Positions 50,767 through 59,690 of a stretch of DNA of 64,000 nucleotides are shown here, one piece after another; position 1 is the stretch's first letter; each line of letters begins with the position of its first letter. The stretch covers positions 62,001 through 126,000 of the forward strand of contig NZ_MTQO01000040.1 in NCBI RefSeq assembly GCF_001984155.1, read 5' to 3'. Both the position numbers and the translations under genes were made by a program. The notes under the pieces were generated by a model. The model saw only the letters and a program-made list of their open reading frames with translations, did no database searches and was not told the DNA's origin. The stretch comes from Actinosynnema sp. ALI-1.44 (GTDB taxonomy: Bacteria; Actinomycetota; Actinomycetes; Mycobacteriales; Pseudonocardiaceae).

Positions 50767-52250
50767 TCGTGATCGCAGGAGCGGGGCCGAACGGCCTGAT
50801 GCTCGCGTGCGAGCTGGCACTGTCCGGGGTACGTCCGGTCGTGCTGGAGAGACTGACTGAACGAAGCGGTGAACTCAGGGCCAACGGCATGGTCGGCCAG
50901 GTGGTGCGGCTGCTGCACCACCGCGGTCTGCACAAGCGGCTCGGCGGCGGTGACACTCCCTTTAGGACACCCCATTTCCTGTTCAGCATGCTGCCGTTGG
51001 ACCTCAGTGCGGTCCCTGATCACCCGCTGACCATTCTTCCCGTCCCGCAACACCGGATCGAGCAGGTGCTCGAGGAGCGGGCGCTGGAACTCGGTGTGGA
51101 GATCAGGCGTGGCCACGAGGTCACCGGGTTCGCACAGGACGAATCCGGTGTCGATGTGCGAGTGCTTGGGCCGCAAGGCGAGTACTCACTCGGTGCCGAG
51201 TTCCTCGTCGGCGCCGACGGCGGCCGCAGCACGGTCCGCAAGCTCGCCGGGATCGACTTTCCCGGTGTCCACACCGACAAGGGGGTGACCCGAGTCGCGC
51301 ACGTGTCGTTGCCCGGCCTCGTCGACGGGGCCCTGGAGGTACCGGGACACGGCCGGATCCCGCCGTGGGAGTTCGTCCGGACCGAACGCGGTGGTTTCGT
51401 CCACATCGAACTGGAACCCGGCAAGCCGATGGTGACGACCCTCGAGTGGGAACCCGCTGACGACGTTCCGATGACACTGGCCGAGATGCGCGAGAGCGTC
51501 CGCAGGGTGCTCGGTGCCGACGTGCTCGTCGAGCCGCCGGACTCGGCGGGCCCGCACCAGCTGCGCCGGACCTCCGGTGGCAACACCAGGATCGCCGAGC
51601 GCTACCGGGACGGCCGCGTCTTCCTGATCGGTGACGCGGCGCACGTGCACTCCGCGATCGGCGGCCCCGGGCTGAACCTGGGATTGCAGGATGCGGCAAA
51701 TCTCGGCTGGAAACTTGCCGGACACGTGCACGGCTGGGCACCGGACGGCCTGCTCGACACCTACGAGACCGAACGCCGCCCAGCCGCCGAACGAGTCGTC
51801 CTGCACACGCAGGCCCAGGCGGCGATGACCAGGCCGGGGCCGGAAGTGACCGCACTGCGGACGTTCTTCACCGAGCTGATGGCCAGTGCGGACGTCGCGA
51901 CGCACATCGCGGAAACCATGGCCGGGGCGGACATCCGCTACCCAACGGGCACGAACCACCCACTGGTGGGCCGGTTCCTGCCGGACCACGGCGCCGCGGC
52001 CCTGCTGTCCCCAGCGCGCCCGCTGTTGCTGGATCTCGCCCGGAACCCCGCACTCGAGGGCATCGCGGCCCAATGGGCCGATCGGGTGGACGTGGTCGAG
52101 CTCGAATCCACGTATGCGCATGCGGATGTGCTTCTTGTCCGTCCTGACGGGTATGTCGCGTGGGCGGGTGACGGTGTCCTGAGTGGACTTCGTGAGGAAT
52201 TGGCCGCGTGGTTCGGCAGTCCGCGAATCCTGGAGACCGCTACGAAATAG
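50763..52250 (+). CDS. Class A FAD-dependent monooxygenase, Rox/PgaE-like
   Basis: The 495-residue protein has the PHBH-type fold: FAD motif VIAGAGPNGLMLACELA (about 3-19), the DG motif LVGADGGRSTVRK (about 147-159) and the GD motif FLIGDAAHVHSAIGGPGLNLGLQDA (around 286-310). The C-terminal 100 residues form the thioredoxin-like extension seen in aromatic polyketide hydroxylases and rifampicin monooxygenase. It uses NADPH and O2 to hydroxylate an aromatic substrate. Pairing with a TetR gene and no biosynthetic genes suggests xenobiotic or antibiotic modification; substrate unknown. No strong terminator is visible before the peptidase gene. Confidence 0.88.
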   Translation: MIVIAGAGPNGLMLACELALSGVRPVVLERLTERSGELRANGMVGQVVRLLHHRGLHKRLGGGDTPFRTPHFLFSMLPLDLSAVPDHPLTILPVPQHRIEQVLEERALELGVEIRRGHEVTGFAQDESGVDVRVLGPQGEYSLGAEFLVGADGGRSTVRKLAGIDFPGVHTDKGVTRVAHVSLPGLVDGALEVPGHGRIPPWEFVRTERGGFVHIELEPGKPMVTTLEWEPADDVPMTLAEMRESVRRVLGADVLVEPPDSAGPHQLRRTSGGNTRIAERYRDGRVFLIGDAAHVHSAIGGPGLNLGLQDAANLGWKLAGHVHGWAPDGLLDTYETERRPAAERVVLHTQAQAAMTRPGPEVTALRTFFTELMASADVATHIAETMAGADIRYPTGTNHPLVGRFLPDHGAAALLSPARPLLLDLARNPALEGIAAQWADRVDVVELESTYAHADVLLVRPDGYVAWAGDGVLSGLREELAAWFGSPRILETATK

Positions 52251-52452
52251 CACTCAGTCGGTCACCGTGCGTGCCCGGGTGGAGCGGCTGTTGCCAGATT
52301 GAGATCCCCGGCGCGTCACGATCCCGGTCGCTACGCCGAACAGACCAATGTGGACTGAGCGGAATAGGCCAGTTGTGTGATTGTCATCGCAGCCCCGCCC
52401 GGATGTGCTTCGTGGGCAGTTTCTCGCCACGATCCCCATGAAGGGTTTGGCT

Positions 52453-55400
52453 GTGACACCACGATCTCCACAGCGCAGACGCGCCGGGTGGGCGGTGCTC
52501 GCGATGAGCACCGCCGTGCTCGGCCTCGCGACGCCGGCGACGGCGTTCGCCGAACAACCAGCACCGCCTCCGGAGCAGCCGGTTCCCTCCGGCACCAAGC
52601 AGCTCGACTCCCGCGACCGCGCGCTCGTCGCCGAGGCGGAGAAGGCGGGCAAGCCGTCGGTCACCGTCCTCGTCGCCGCTGAGCACGGCCGTGCCGACGC
52701 GGCCGCCAACGAGCTGCGTGCCATCGGCGCGAACGTCAAGTCCGTCGAGAAGGACCTCGACTACCTGAAGGTGACGCTGCCGCCGGGCAAGGCGCGCCAG
52801 GCGGTCAAGCTCGACTCGATCCGCGCCATCGACGTCGACGGCCTGATCGCCAGGGACGAGCCGCGCCCCGACGGCATGGGCAACCCGCTGCCGCAGCCCG
52901 CGCCGGGCCCCAACACCCCTCGCGACAACCCGTACCTGCCGACCGGTGACACGCACGCCGCCCAGTTCGGCAAGGCGTTCCCGTTCTGGGACGGCAAGAA
53001 CGTCACCGTGGCCGTTTTGGACAGTGGTGTCGACCTCGACCACCCCGCGCTGGCCAAGACCTCCGGCGGCGAGCGCAAGATCGTCGACTGGTACAACGCC
53101 AACTCCCCGGACTCCGGTGACAGCACCTGGGTCACGATGTCCCAGCAGACCTACACCGGCCAGTTCACCGCCGCCGGACGCACGTGGACCGCGCCCGCGG
53201 CCGGTGGCCCGTACAGCGTCGGCGTGTTCGTCGAGAACTCCGGTGCCAACGACTTCGCCGCGGGCAACAGCGAGATCGGCGGCGACGTCAACCGCGACGG
53301 CGACAAGGCCGACCGCTTCGGCGTGCTGCAGGACGTCACCACCAAAGAGGTCCGCGTCGACCTGAACGGCAACGGCAACTTCACCGACGACGCCGCGATG
53401 ATCGACTACAAGGTCAAGCAGGACGTCGGCCACTTCGGCACCGACAACCCGGCGACGCCCGCGGTCAAGGAGACCGTGGCGTTCGTCGTGCAGACCGACA
53501 AGTCGGTCTACGGCACCGCCGACACCCCGTTCGTCGGCCTCGGCATCGCCGCCGCCGCCCACGGTTCGCACGTCGCCGGTATCTCCGCAGGCAACGCGAT
53601 CCTGGACGGCAAGATGGCCGGTGCCGCCCCCGGCGCCAAGGTTCTCGCCATCAAGGCGTGCCTGTCGACGCCGTCGTGCACCGAGAGCGGCCTGGTCGAC
53701 GGTGTCGTCTACGCGGCACGCAACGGCGCCGACGTCGTCAACATCTCCATCGGTGGCCTGCCGCCGCTCAACGACGGCAACAACGCCCGCGCGGTGCTCT
53801 ACAACCGCATCATCAAGGAATTCAACGTCCAGCTGTTCATCTCGGCCGGTAACAGCGGCTCCGGTGCCAACACCGTCGGCGACCCGTCGGTGGCCACCGA
53901 CGCGGTGAGCGTCGGCTCGTACGTCACCAAGGAGACCTGGCTGTCGAACTACGGTTCGCAGACGGCCAAGAAGGAAGGCCTGCACCCGTACTCGTCGCGT
54001 GGTCCGGCTGAGGACGGCGGTTTCAAGCCGAACATCATCGCACCGGGCTCGGCGATCTCGTCGATCCCGCAGTGGCAGCCCGCGCAGCCGCTGCCCGGCA
54101 CCTACACGCTGCCGGTCGGCTACGCGCACTTCAACGGCACCTCGATGGCCGCCCCACAGGCGGCCGGTGCCGCCGCGCTGCTCGTGAGCGCCTACAAGGC
54201 GACCCACGGCGGCAAGCGGCCGAACATGGCCGCACTGCGCAACGCGATCTACTCGTCCGCGCGGTTCGTCGACGGGCTCGGCGCGTACGAGCAGGGCAAC
54301 GGCCTGTTCGACGTGTTCGGCGCGGCTCTCTACCTGGCCGCCAACCCGAACCCGGACACCGTGACCAGCTCGGTCGAGGTGAACACGGTGCTGGACGGCT
54401 TCCTGGCCAAGCCGGGCTTCGGCGTCGGCATCCACGACCGTGAGGGCGTGGTGCAGGGCAAGCAGTACACCCGCACCTACACGTTCACCCGGACCACCGG
54501 TGGCGACCGCCCGGCGCCGTACCGTCTCAAGTGGATCGGCAACGACGGCACGTTCTCCTCGGCCGGTTCGGTTGTCCTGCCGTTGAACAAGCCCGTCACG
54601 GTCGACGTCCGCGTCAACCCGCGTCAGGGTGGCGTGCACTCGGCGGTGCTCGAGCTGGACAACCCGTTCACCTCCGGCACCGACTCGCAGCTGCTGAACA
54701 CCGTGTTCGTGCCGCAGCAGGTCAACGCGGGCAACAAGTTCAGCGTCACCAACAGCGGCAGGATCGACCGCAACCAGACCCAGAACTTCTTCGTCAACGT
54801 GCCGCAGGGCACGACCGGCCTGAAGTTCGACCTGACCGGTGGCGGCGCCGCGGCCGGTGCGGGGCAGGTCCGGTTCATCCGGGTCGACCCGCGCGGTATC
54901 CCGATCGACGTGACGTCCACGACGAACTGCTACAACCCGGACGCCGGTGCGGGCTGCAGCACGGGATCGCCGACGACCCGCACGGTCAACAACCCGATCC
55001 CGGGTGTCTGGGAGGTCTACGTCGAGGCCCGGCGCACGTCGGACGTCGCGTCGGCACCGTTCTCCCTGACCACCACGGCCATCACGACGAAGATCAGCCC
55101 GAACCCGGACACGATCGACTCGTTGCAGGCCGGTGTGCCGTCCACCCGGAACTACTCGGTCACCAACTCGGCCGGTGCGTTCAACGGCAAGCTGGTCGGC
55201 GGCCCGCTCAGCAGCTCGCTGGCGCTGCGGCCGAGCATCAAGACCGAAGACCAGCAGCAGCGTCAGATCAACGTGCTGCCGGGCTCGACCTCGCTGCGGG
55301 TGGCGATCGGGAACCCCAGTGACATCAAGGCCGACCTCGACCTGGCGCTGTTCAACTGCACCAGCGGGTCGTGCGTGCTGGCGGCGCAGAGTGCTGACGC

Positions 55401-55719
55401 CGACTCCGAGGAAGCGGTCAGCGTCACCAACCCGGCGCCTGGTGTCTGGATCTCGCTGGTCGTCGGTTACGCGGTGCCCGCGGGCACCACGGACTTCGAC
55501 TACAACGATCTGTTCTCCTCGCCGCAGCTGGGCACGGTGACTGTCAACGACAGTGACGCGCAGCGTGGCCTCGGGGCGACTTGGACCGTGCCCGGCACGG
55601 TGACCGCCGCGTCGGTCCCGCCCGCCGGTCGCAAGCTCCAGGGTGACCTGACGGTCCGGACCAGCGACGGCGGAATCGTCGGAAACGGTTCGATTCTGAT
55701 CAACACCGTCACGCCGTAA
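52453..55719 (+). CDS. Secreted S8 peptidase, tripeptidyl-peptidase II-like
   Basis: GTG 52453 has AAGGG 7 nt upstream and opens a signal peptide (about 1-33, ending TATAFA after RRR); ATG 52438 is an alternative. The 1088-residue protein has catalytic aspartate in VAVLDSGVDLDHP (about 188-200), histidine in AAHGSHVAGISAG (about 368-380) and serine in NGTSMAAPQAAG (about 560-571). The roughly 170-residue insertion between Asp and His, with DVNRDGDKADRFGV, is typical of tripeptidyl-peptidase II-like S8 enzymes. The C-terminal 450 residues are beta-rich (two repeats around PNPDTVTSS and PNPDTIDS), probably for stability or binding. Extracellular proteolysis of peptides is expected. Confidence 0.9.
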   Translation: MTPRSPQRRRAGWAVLAMSTAVLGLATPATAFAEQPAPPPEQPVPSGTKQLDSRDRALVAEAEKAGKPSVTVLVAAEHGRADAAANELRAIGANVKSVEKDLDYLKVTLPPGKARQAVKLDSIRAIDVDGLIARDEPRPDGMGNPLPQPAPGPNTPRDNPYLPTGDTHAAQFGKAFPFWDGKNVTVAVLDSGVDLDHPALAKTSGGERKIVDWYNANSPDSGDSTWVTMSQQTYTGQFTAAGRTWTAPAAGGPYSVGVFVENSGANDFAAGNSEIGGDVNRDGDKADRFGVLQDVTTKEVRVDLNGNGNFTDDAAMIDYKVKQDVGHFGTDNPATPAVKETVAFVVQTDKSVYGTADTPFVGLGIAAAAHGSHVAGISAGNAILDGKMAGAAPGAKVLAIKACLSTPSCTESGLVDGVVYAARNGADVVNISIGGLPPLNDGNNARAVLYNRIIKEFNVQLFISAGNSGSGANTVGDPSVATDAVSVGSYVTKETWLSNYGSQTAKKEGLHPYSSRGPAEDGGFKPNIIAPGSAISSIPQWQPAQPLPGTYTLPVGYAHFNGTSMAAPQAAGAAALLVSAYKATHGGKRPNMAALRNAIYSSARFVDGLGAYEQGNGLFDVFGAALYLAANPNPDTVTSSVEVNTVLDGFLAKPGFGVGIHDREGVVQGKQYTRTYTFTRTTGGDRPAPYRLKWIGNDGTFSSAGSVVLPLNKPVTVDVRVNPRQGGVHSAVLELDNPFTSGTDSQLLNTVFVPQQVNAGNKFSVTNSGRIDRNQTQNFFVNVPQGTTGLKFDLTGGGAAAGAGQVRFIRVDPRGIPIDVTSTTNCYNPDAGAGCSTGSPTTRTVNNPIPGVWEVYVEARRTSDVASAPFSLTTTAITTKISPNPDTIDSLQAGVPSTRNYSVTNSAGAFNGKLVGGPLSSSLALRPSIKTEDQQQRQINVLPGSTSLRVAIGNPSDIKADLDLALFNCTSGSCVLAAQSADADSEEAVSVTNPAPGVWISLVVGYAVPAGTTDFDYNDLFSSPQLGTVTVNDSDAQRGLGATWTVPGTVTAASVPPAGRKLQGDLTVRTSDGGIVGNGSILINTVTP

Positions 55720-55731
55720 CGGCGGAACAAT

Positions 55732-55767
55732 TCAGGGGCGGGCCGGTTTCGACCGGTCCGCCCCTGA
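55732..55767. terminator. 16-bp bidirectional terminator with UUCG tetraloop
   Basis: TCAGGGGCGGGCCGGT (55732-55747) pairs with ACCGGTCCGCCCCTGA (55752-55767), one G-U pair, closed by TTCG. It separates convergent peptidase and LPMO genes. Confidence 0.9.
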
Positions 55768-55778
55768 TTGCGTGAAGG

Positions 55779-56420
55779 CTAGAAAATGACGTCGTTACAC
55801 AGGTAGAAAGCCTCGCCGCTGTCCGGCATCTGGCGCTGCCAGATGGTGAAGACGACGTGTCTGCCGGTCTTGCCCGACGGCAGCTTGGTGGCGATCTGGT
55901 ACACGCCGTTGACCGGAACCGGGTTGGTCACCTGGTTGAACTGGACCATGTCGGACCAGCGCAGCGTCTGCAGCGGGTTGTAGCCGTCGCGGGTGATGTA
56001 GCTGGTCCACACACCCTGGTGGGCCGCGGTGGCCTTGACGCCGAACGTGAAGTTGGCGCCCGCGGTGAGTTTCGTGGCCGGCCAGTCGTCGCGGGCCAGG
56101 TTCAGGCCCGCGTACTTGGCCCGGCCCGCGCCGCAGAGCTGGCCGTCCGGGATCATCGAGCGGTGGTTGCCCGCGACGTTGGGCAGGTTGACCTCGTGCC
56201 AGTCGTAGAAGGCCTGCGTGCCCCCGGCGGCGACGGCCGCCCTGCACGCGGCTGACGCCGGGTTCTCCGGGTTCTCGACGAACCGGCACTGCCAGGTGCG
56301 GCTCGGTGGGTTCATGGTCGAGCCGTGCGCGTTCGCCACGGACACCGGCAGGACGGCGGACAGCACGAGGGGGATCGCTCCGAGCAGGGCGACCAGTGCG
56401 GATCTACGGCGCTTGGACAT
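55779..56420 (-). CDS. Lytic polysaccharide monooxygenase, AA10 (chitin/cellulose)
   Basis: The 213-residue product has a signal peptide (about 1-31) ending ANA, so the mature N-terminus is His32, the first ligand of the copper histidine brace. The second brace histidine is in ATAAHQGVWTSY (about 130-141). Other AA10 features are GSTMNPPSRTWQC (about 33-45), YDWHEVNLPNVAG, and FTIWQRQMPDSGEAFYLCNDV near the end (with an axial phenylalanine). It cleaves crystalline chitin or cellulose oxidatively outside the cell. It is divergent from the repeat protein and 1.4 kb from a GH9 cellulase. Confidence 0.93.
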   Translation of the reverse strand: MSKRRRSALVALLGAIPLVLSAVLPVSVANAHGSTMNPPSRTWQCRFVENPENPASAACRAAVAAGGTQAFYDWHEVNLPNVAGNHRSMIPDGQLCGAGRAKYAGLNLARDDWPATKLTAGANFTFGVKATAAHQGVWTSYITRDGYNPLQTLRWSDMVQFNQVTNPVPVNGVYQIATKLPSGKTGRHVVFTIWQRQMPDSGEAFYLCNDVIF

Positions 56421-56632
56421 CAGGCGTCTCCTTGCGACAGGGTGCCATGAAGTCGTCGCGCCCGACTCATGAGGAAGAAACTCCGTTATTCGAGTGTGAA
56501 TTGACCCAGTTGACTGCCGCTAGGTCCGTTCGGGCTAAAAGATTGCGAACTTTACCCCCTAACGGTCGGGAATGAACGTTCGATCTAAAAGGAACGAGGG
56601 GAAATTACGGCCCGATGATGAGGAGTAGCGTC

Positions 56633-57703
56633 ATGCGGCTGAGATCCGTCCTGATATCGATCATGGCGATATTGGGAATCACTGTTTCCGTCCCACAGGC
56701 GAATGCGGCACTCAGTGACGACTGGGCATTCGCATTCAACAACCACCTCGCGCCGATCGGCGGATTCACGCTGATGGACCCGACACACCAGTGGAGCAAG
56801 TTCGGCGGTGCGAGCGGCCAAGTCCGGTCGCCGGGCACCGGTCGCTACGAGGTGCTGTTCCCCAAGACCACGGGCAAGCGCGGCATCGTGCACGTGACGT
56901 CGGCCGGGCTGCAACCAGGCTGGTGCCAGATCGCGAGCAACTGGAAGATGGGCAACGACGGCCTGCACGTGTTCGTCAACTGCTACAAACACGGCGGCGC
57001 GCTGGCCAACAGCCAGTTCAGCGTGTTGTTCACCGAGAGCAGCGGTCCGATCGCGGCGCCACCCGGCGCCCATGACTACGTGTTCGCCAACTTCCAGGGC
57101 ACCGTCCTCAACGAGTTCAACTCCTCCGGCGGGGCGAACTTCGTCGGCTGGGGCGGCGCCGGTTCCGGGCTGTACAAGGTCTTCCTGCCGGGAGCGGGGC
57201 CGAACGACCCGAGCGGCAACCTGCAGGTGACCGCGGCCGGGGCGAAGCCCGCTCGGTGCAAGGTCGCCGAGTGGTATCCGTCCTCGACCGGGCAGACCGT
57301 GGTCGTGGCTTGCTTCGACGCGGCCAGCAAACCGTATGACACCGGGTGGACGCTCAGCTACAACCGTGAGCGGCCCGTGATCGGGGAATACGGTCCGCCC
57401 AAGCGGTTCGGGCACATCTGGGTGACGCCCGCACTGCCGCCGTTGACCAACTTCAACTCGGCAGGCGCGACCAACACGGTGTCGTTCGGGCCGGGGCAGT
57501 ACCTGGTGACGTTCCCGAAGATCGGCCTGAAGGAGGACCACGTCCAGGTCACCGCCTACGGGCCGGGCCCGAACTATTGCGGTTTGAGCAACCTGTGGTT
57601 CACCTCGGCCACGGACGGGCTGGTGCGCAACGTCGAGTGCTACGACGCGGCGGGCAATCTGGCCAAGAACGACTCGTTCGTCGCCTACACGTCACGTCAG
57701 TAG
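56633..57703 (+). CDS. Secreted protein of three internal repeats, unknown function
   Basis: ATG 56633 has GAGGAG 7 nt upstream; ATG 56615 is weaker. The 356-residue product begins with a signal peptide (about 1-26, ending PQANA). The mature chain is three repeats of about 105 residues. Each has F(N/S)S or GGF, a phrase like GxGxYxVxFPK, VxVTAxGxxPxxC, a tryptophan/tyrosine block and a second cysteine (NCY, ACFD, ECYD). Two cysteines per repeat suggest one disulfide each. No catalytic motif is apparent. Neighbours (LPMO, GH9) suggest surface or polysaccharide binding. I do not recognise the family by name. Confidence 0.8.
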   Translation: MRLRSVLISIMAILGITVSVPQANAALSDDWAFAFNNHLAPIGGFTLMDPTHQWSKFGGASGQVRSPGTGRYEVLFPKTTGKRGIVHVTSAGLQPGWCQIASNWKMGNDGLHVFVNCYKHGGALANSQFSVLFTESSGPIAAPPGAHDYVFANFQGTVLNEFNSSGGANFVGWGGAGSGLYKVFLPGAGPNDPSGNLQVTAAGAKPARCKVAEWYPSSTGQTVVVACFDAASKPYDTGWTLSYNRERPVIGEYGPPKRFGHIWVTPALPPLTNFNSAGATNTVSFGPGQYLVTFPKIGLKEDHVQVTAYGPGPNYCGLSNLWFTSATDGLVRNVECYDAAGNLAKNDSFVAYTSRQ

Positions 57704-57710
57704 CTCTTGA

Positions 57711-57773
57711 CCATCCTGGCGGCTGAGTCTTTACTGTTCGGAAAGTTCCCTATTTAACTCGCCGCCAGGATGG
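57711..57773. promoter_or_regulatory. 13-bp inverted repeat enclosing the GH9 leader and covering its ribosome site
   Basis: CCATCCTGGCGGC (57711-57723) and GCCGCCAGGATGG (57761-57773) are perfect inverted copies 37 nt apart. The right copy runs into the GGATGGAG ribosome site of the GH9 gene. In RNA the arms would hide the ribosome site. TTGACC (57707-57712) and TTACTG 18 nt later could be a promoter whose -35 box overlaps the left arm. It may also terminate the preceding gene. Confidence 0.6.
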
Positions 57774-57781
57774 AGCCAGCC

Positions 57782-59638
57782 ATGCTCAGACGCGGGTCGG
57801 TTGCCGTGATCACACTGTGTTGTCTCGCAGCGACCGCGACTCCGGCGTCGGCCGCTGCCGCCGGATTCGTCCGTGTGGACCAGGTCGGATACGCGACGGG
57901 TGAAGCCAAGGTCGGGTACCTGCTCGGCACGCAGGCCGTGTCGGGCGCCCCGTTCACCGTGGTCGACTCCGGCGGGAAAACGGTGTACTCGGGCAAGGTC
58001 GGTGCCAGCCTCGGCGGCTGGAACACCAAGTACAAGGCCGTGCACCAGGTCGACTTCTCCAAGGTGGACAAGCCGGGCGCGTACCAGGTCAAGTTCTCCG
58101 GCAAGATCACCGCACAGTCGCCGCGCTTCACAGTGGACCGGGCGGACGCGCTGTTCCAGCCGCTCGTCCAGGCCACGACCGAGTTCTTCCAGGCGCAGCG
58201 CGACGGCAGGAACGTCATCCCCGGGCGGCTGGACCGCAAGCAGGCGCACCTGACCGACGCCAAGGCCACTGTCTACGCCGAACCGAAGTTCAAGGGCGAC
58301 GGCGGCGACGTGCCCGCCGCGCCGCTCAAGGCGGTCGGCGGTCCGGTGGACGTCGAAGGCGGCTGGTTCGACGCGGGCGACTTCGTGAAGTTCACGTCCA
58401 ACACCGCCTATTCACTGGCCGAACTGGGTTACGCGCAACGCCGAGGCGGAAACCCGCAGCTGTACGCGGAGTTCAAGCACGGCCTCGACTGGCTCGACAA
58501 GGCGTGGGACGCGCAGAGCAAGACGCTCTACGCCCAGGTCGGAATCGGTACGGGCAGCGAAGAGTTCGGTTTCGTCGGCGACCACGACGTGTGGCGGCTG
58601 CCGGAAGCGGACGACAAGCTCAGCGTCAAACCGGGCGACCAGCAGTACTTCATCAAGTACCGCCCGGTGTTCACCGCGGGCCCGGCCGGATCACCGGTCA
58701 GCCCGAACCTCGCGGGCCGGGTCGCCGCCGCGTTCGCGCTGGGTGCCCAGTTGGAGCAGGATCCGGCGAAGGCCAAGCGTTACCTGGACGAGGCGGCGTC
58801 GATCTTCGGTGCCGCCAAGACGACGGGCGTCGGCGAGCTCGTGACGGCCTTCCCGCACGCCTACTACCCCGAGGCATCCTGGTTGGACGACATGGAACTC
58901 GGTGCGGCCCAGCTGGCGCTCGCCGCGCGCAAGCTCGGCGACAACCGGGCCGACGCGTGGTCGAAGCAGGCGACGCAGTGGGCCAAGCAGTACATCGGCA
59001 GCACCTCGAAGGACACGCTGAACCTGTACGACACCAGCGCCTTGGCGCATGCCGAGCTGATCGGCCTGCTGCGGCAGGGAGTCCCTGGGGCGCAGGTGAC
59101 CGAGAAGCAGTTGGTCGACGACCTCAAGCGGCAGCTGAACTCCGGTGTCCAGCGCGCGGCGTCCAGCCCGTTCCGCACCGGCGTGGAGATCACCAGCTTC
59201 GACGCGGCGAGCAAGAGCTTCGGCCTGGCCGCCACCGCCCGGCTCTACCGTGCGGCGACCGGTGACACCTCGTTCGACGCTTTCGGTGTGCAGCAACGCA
59301 ACTTCGCACTCGGCGCGAACGCTTGGGGTATCTCGCTGGTCATCGGTGTCGGTTCGACGTATCCGAAGTGCCCGCAACACCAGGCCGCGAACCTGGCAGG
59401 CGACCTCAACGGTGGCAAGCGCGTGCTGTACGGCGCGGTGATCAACGGCCCGAACGGCGCCGAGAACTTCGATGGCCTCGGCGACATGCCGGACGGCGCG
59501 AAGTCGTGCGGCAACTCGTTCACGGCGTTCGACGGCAAGGGATCCAAGTTCTTCGACGACGTGCGGTCGTGGCCGAGCTCGGAACCGGCGATCGACTTCA
59601 CATCGACCGCCCTGCTGGCCTTCGGCCTGTCCAGCTGA
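57782..59638 (+). CDS. Secreted GH9 endoglucanase (cellulase) with N-terminal Ig-like domain
   Basis: ATG 57782 is preceded by GGAG at 6 nt. The 618-residue product has a signal peptide (about 1-25, ending TPASAAA), a CelD_N-type Ig domain (about 28-120, FVRVDQVGYATGEAKVGYL) and a GH9 (alpha/alpha)6 catalytic domain. Catalytic aspartates are in GGWFDAGDFVKF (about 193-204), the conserved histidine region is GVGSTYPKCPQHQAAN (about 522-537), and the acid glutamate is in WPSSEPAIDFTST near the C-terminus. No carbohydrate-binding module follows. It hydrolyses beta-1,4-glucan and would act with the LPMO. Confidence 0.93.
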   Translation: MLRRGSVAVITLCCLAATATPASAAAAGFVRVDQVGYATGEAKVGYLLGTQAVSGAPFTVVDSGGKTVYSGKVGASLGGWNTKYKAVHQVDFSKVDKPGAYQVKFSGKITAQSPRFTVDRADALFQPLVQATTEFFQAQRDGRNVIPGRLDRKQAHLTDAKATVYAEPKFKGDGGDVPAAPLKAVGGPVDVEGGWFDAGDFVKFTSNTAYSLAELGYAQRRGGNPQLYAEFKHGLDWLDKAWDAQSKTLYAQVGIGTGSEEFGFVGDHDVWRLPEADDKLSVKPGDQQYFIKYRPVFTAGPAGSPVSPNLAGRVAAAFALGAQLEQDPAKAKRYLDEAASIFGAAKTTGVGELVTAFPHAYYPEASWLDDMELGAAQLALAARKLGDNRADAWSKQATQWAKQYIGSTSKDTLNLYDTSALAHAELIGLLRQGVPGAQVTEKQLVDDLKRQLNSGVQRAASSPFRTGVEITSFDAASKSFGLAATARLYRAATGDTSFDAFGVQQRNFALGANAWGISLVIGVGSTYPKCPQHQAANLAGDLNGGKRVLYGAVINGPNGAENFDGLGDMPDGAKSCGNSFTAFDGKGSKFFDDVRSWPSSEPAIDFTSTALLAFGLSS

Positions 59639-59642
59639 AAAC

Positions 59643-59690
59643 CCTCGTGAGTGTTTGCCGGGGTTCTGACCCGGGCAAACACTCACGAGG
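59643..59690. terminator. GTGAGTG-family terminator shared by convergent genes
   Basis: CCTCGTGAGTGTTTGCC pairs perfectly with GGCAAACACTCACGAGG (59674-59690); inside, GGG pairs CCC with one bulge. It follows the GH9 stop by 4 nt and contains the minus-strand kinase stop codon (59683-59685). Confidence 0.9.
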
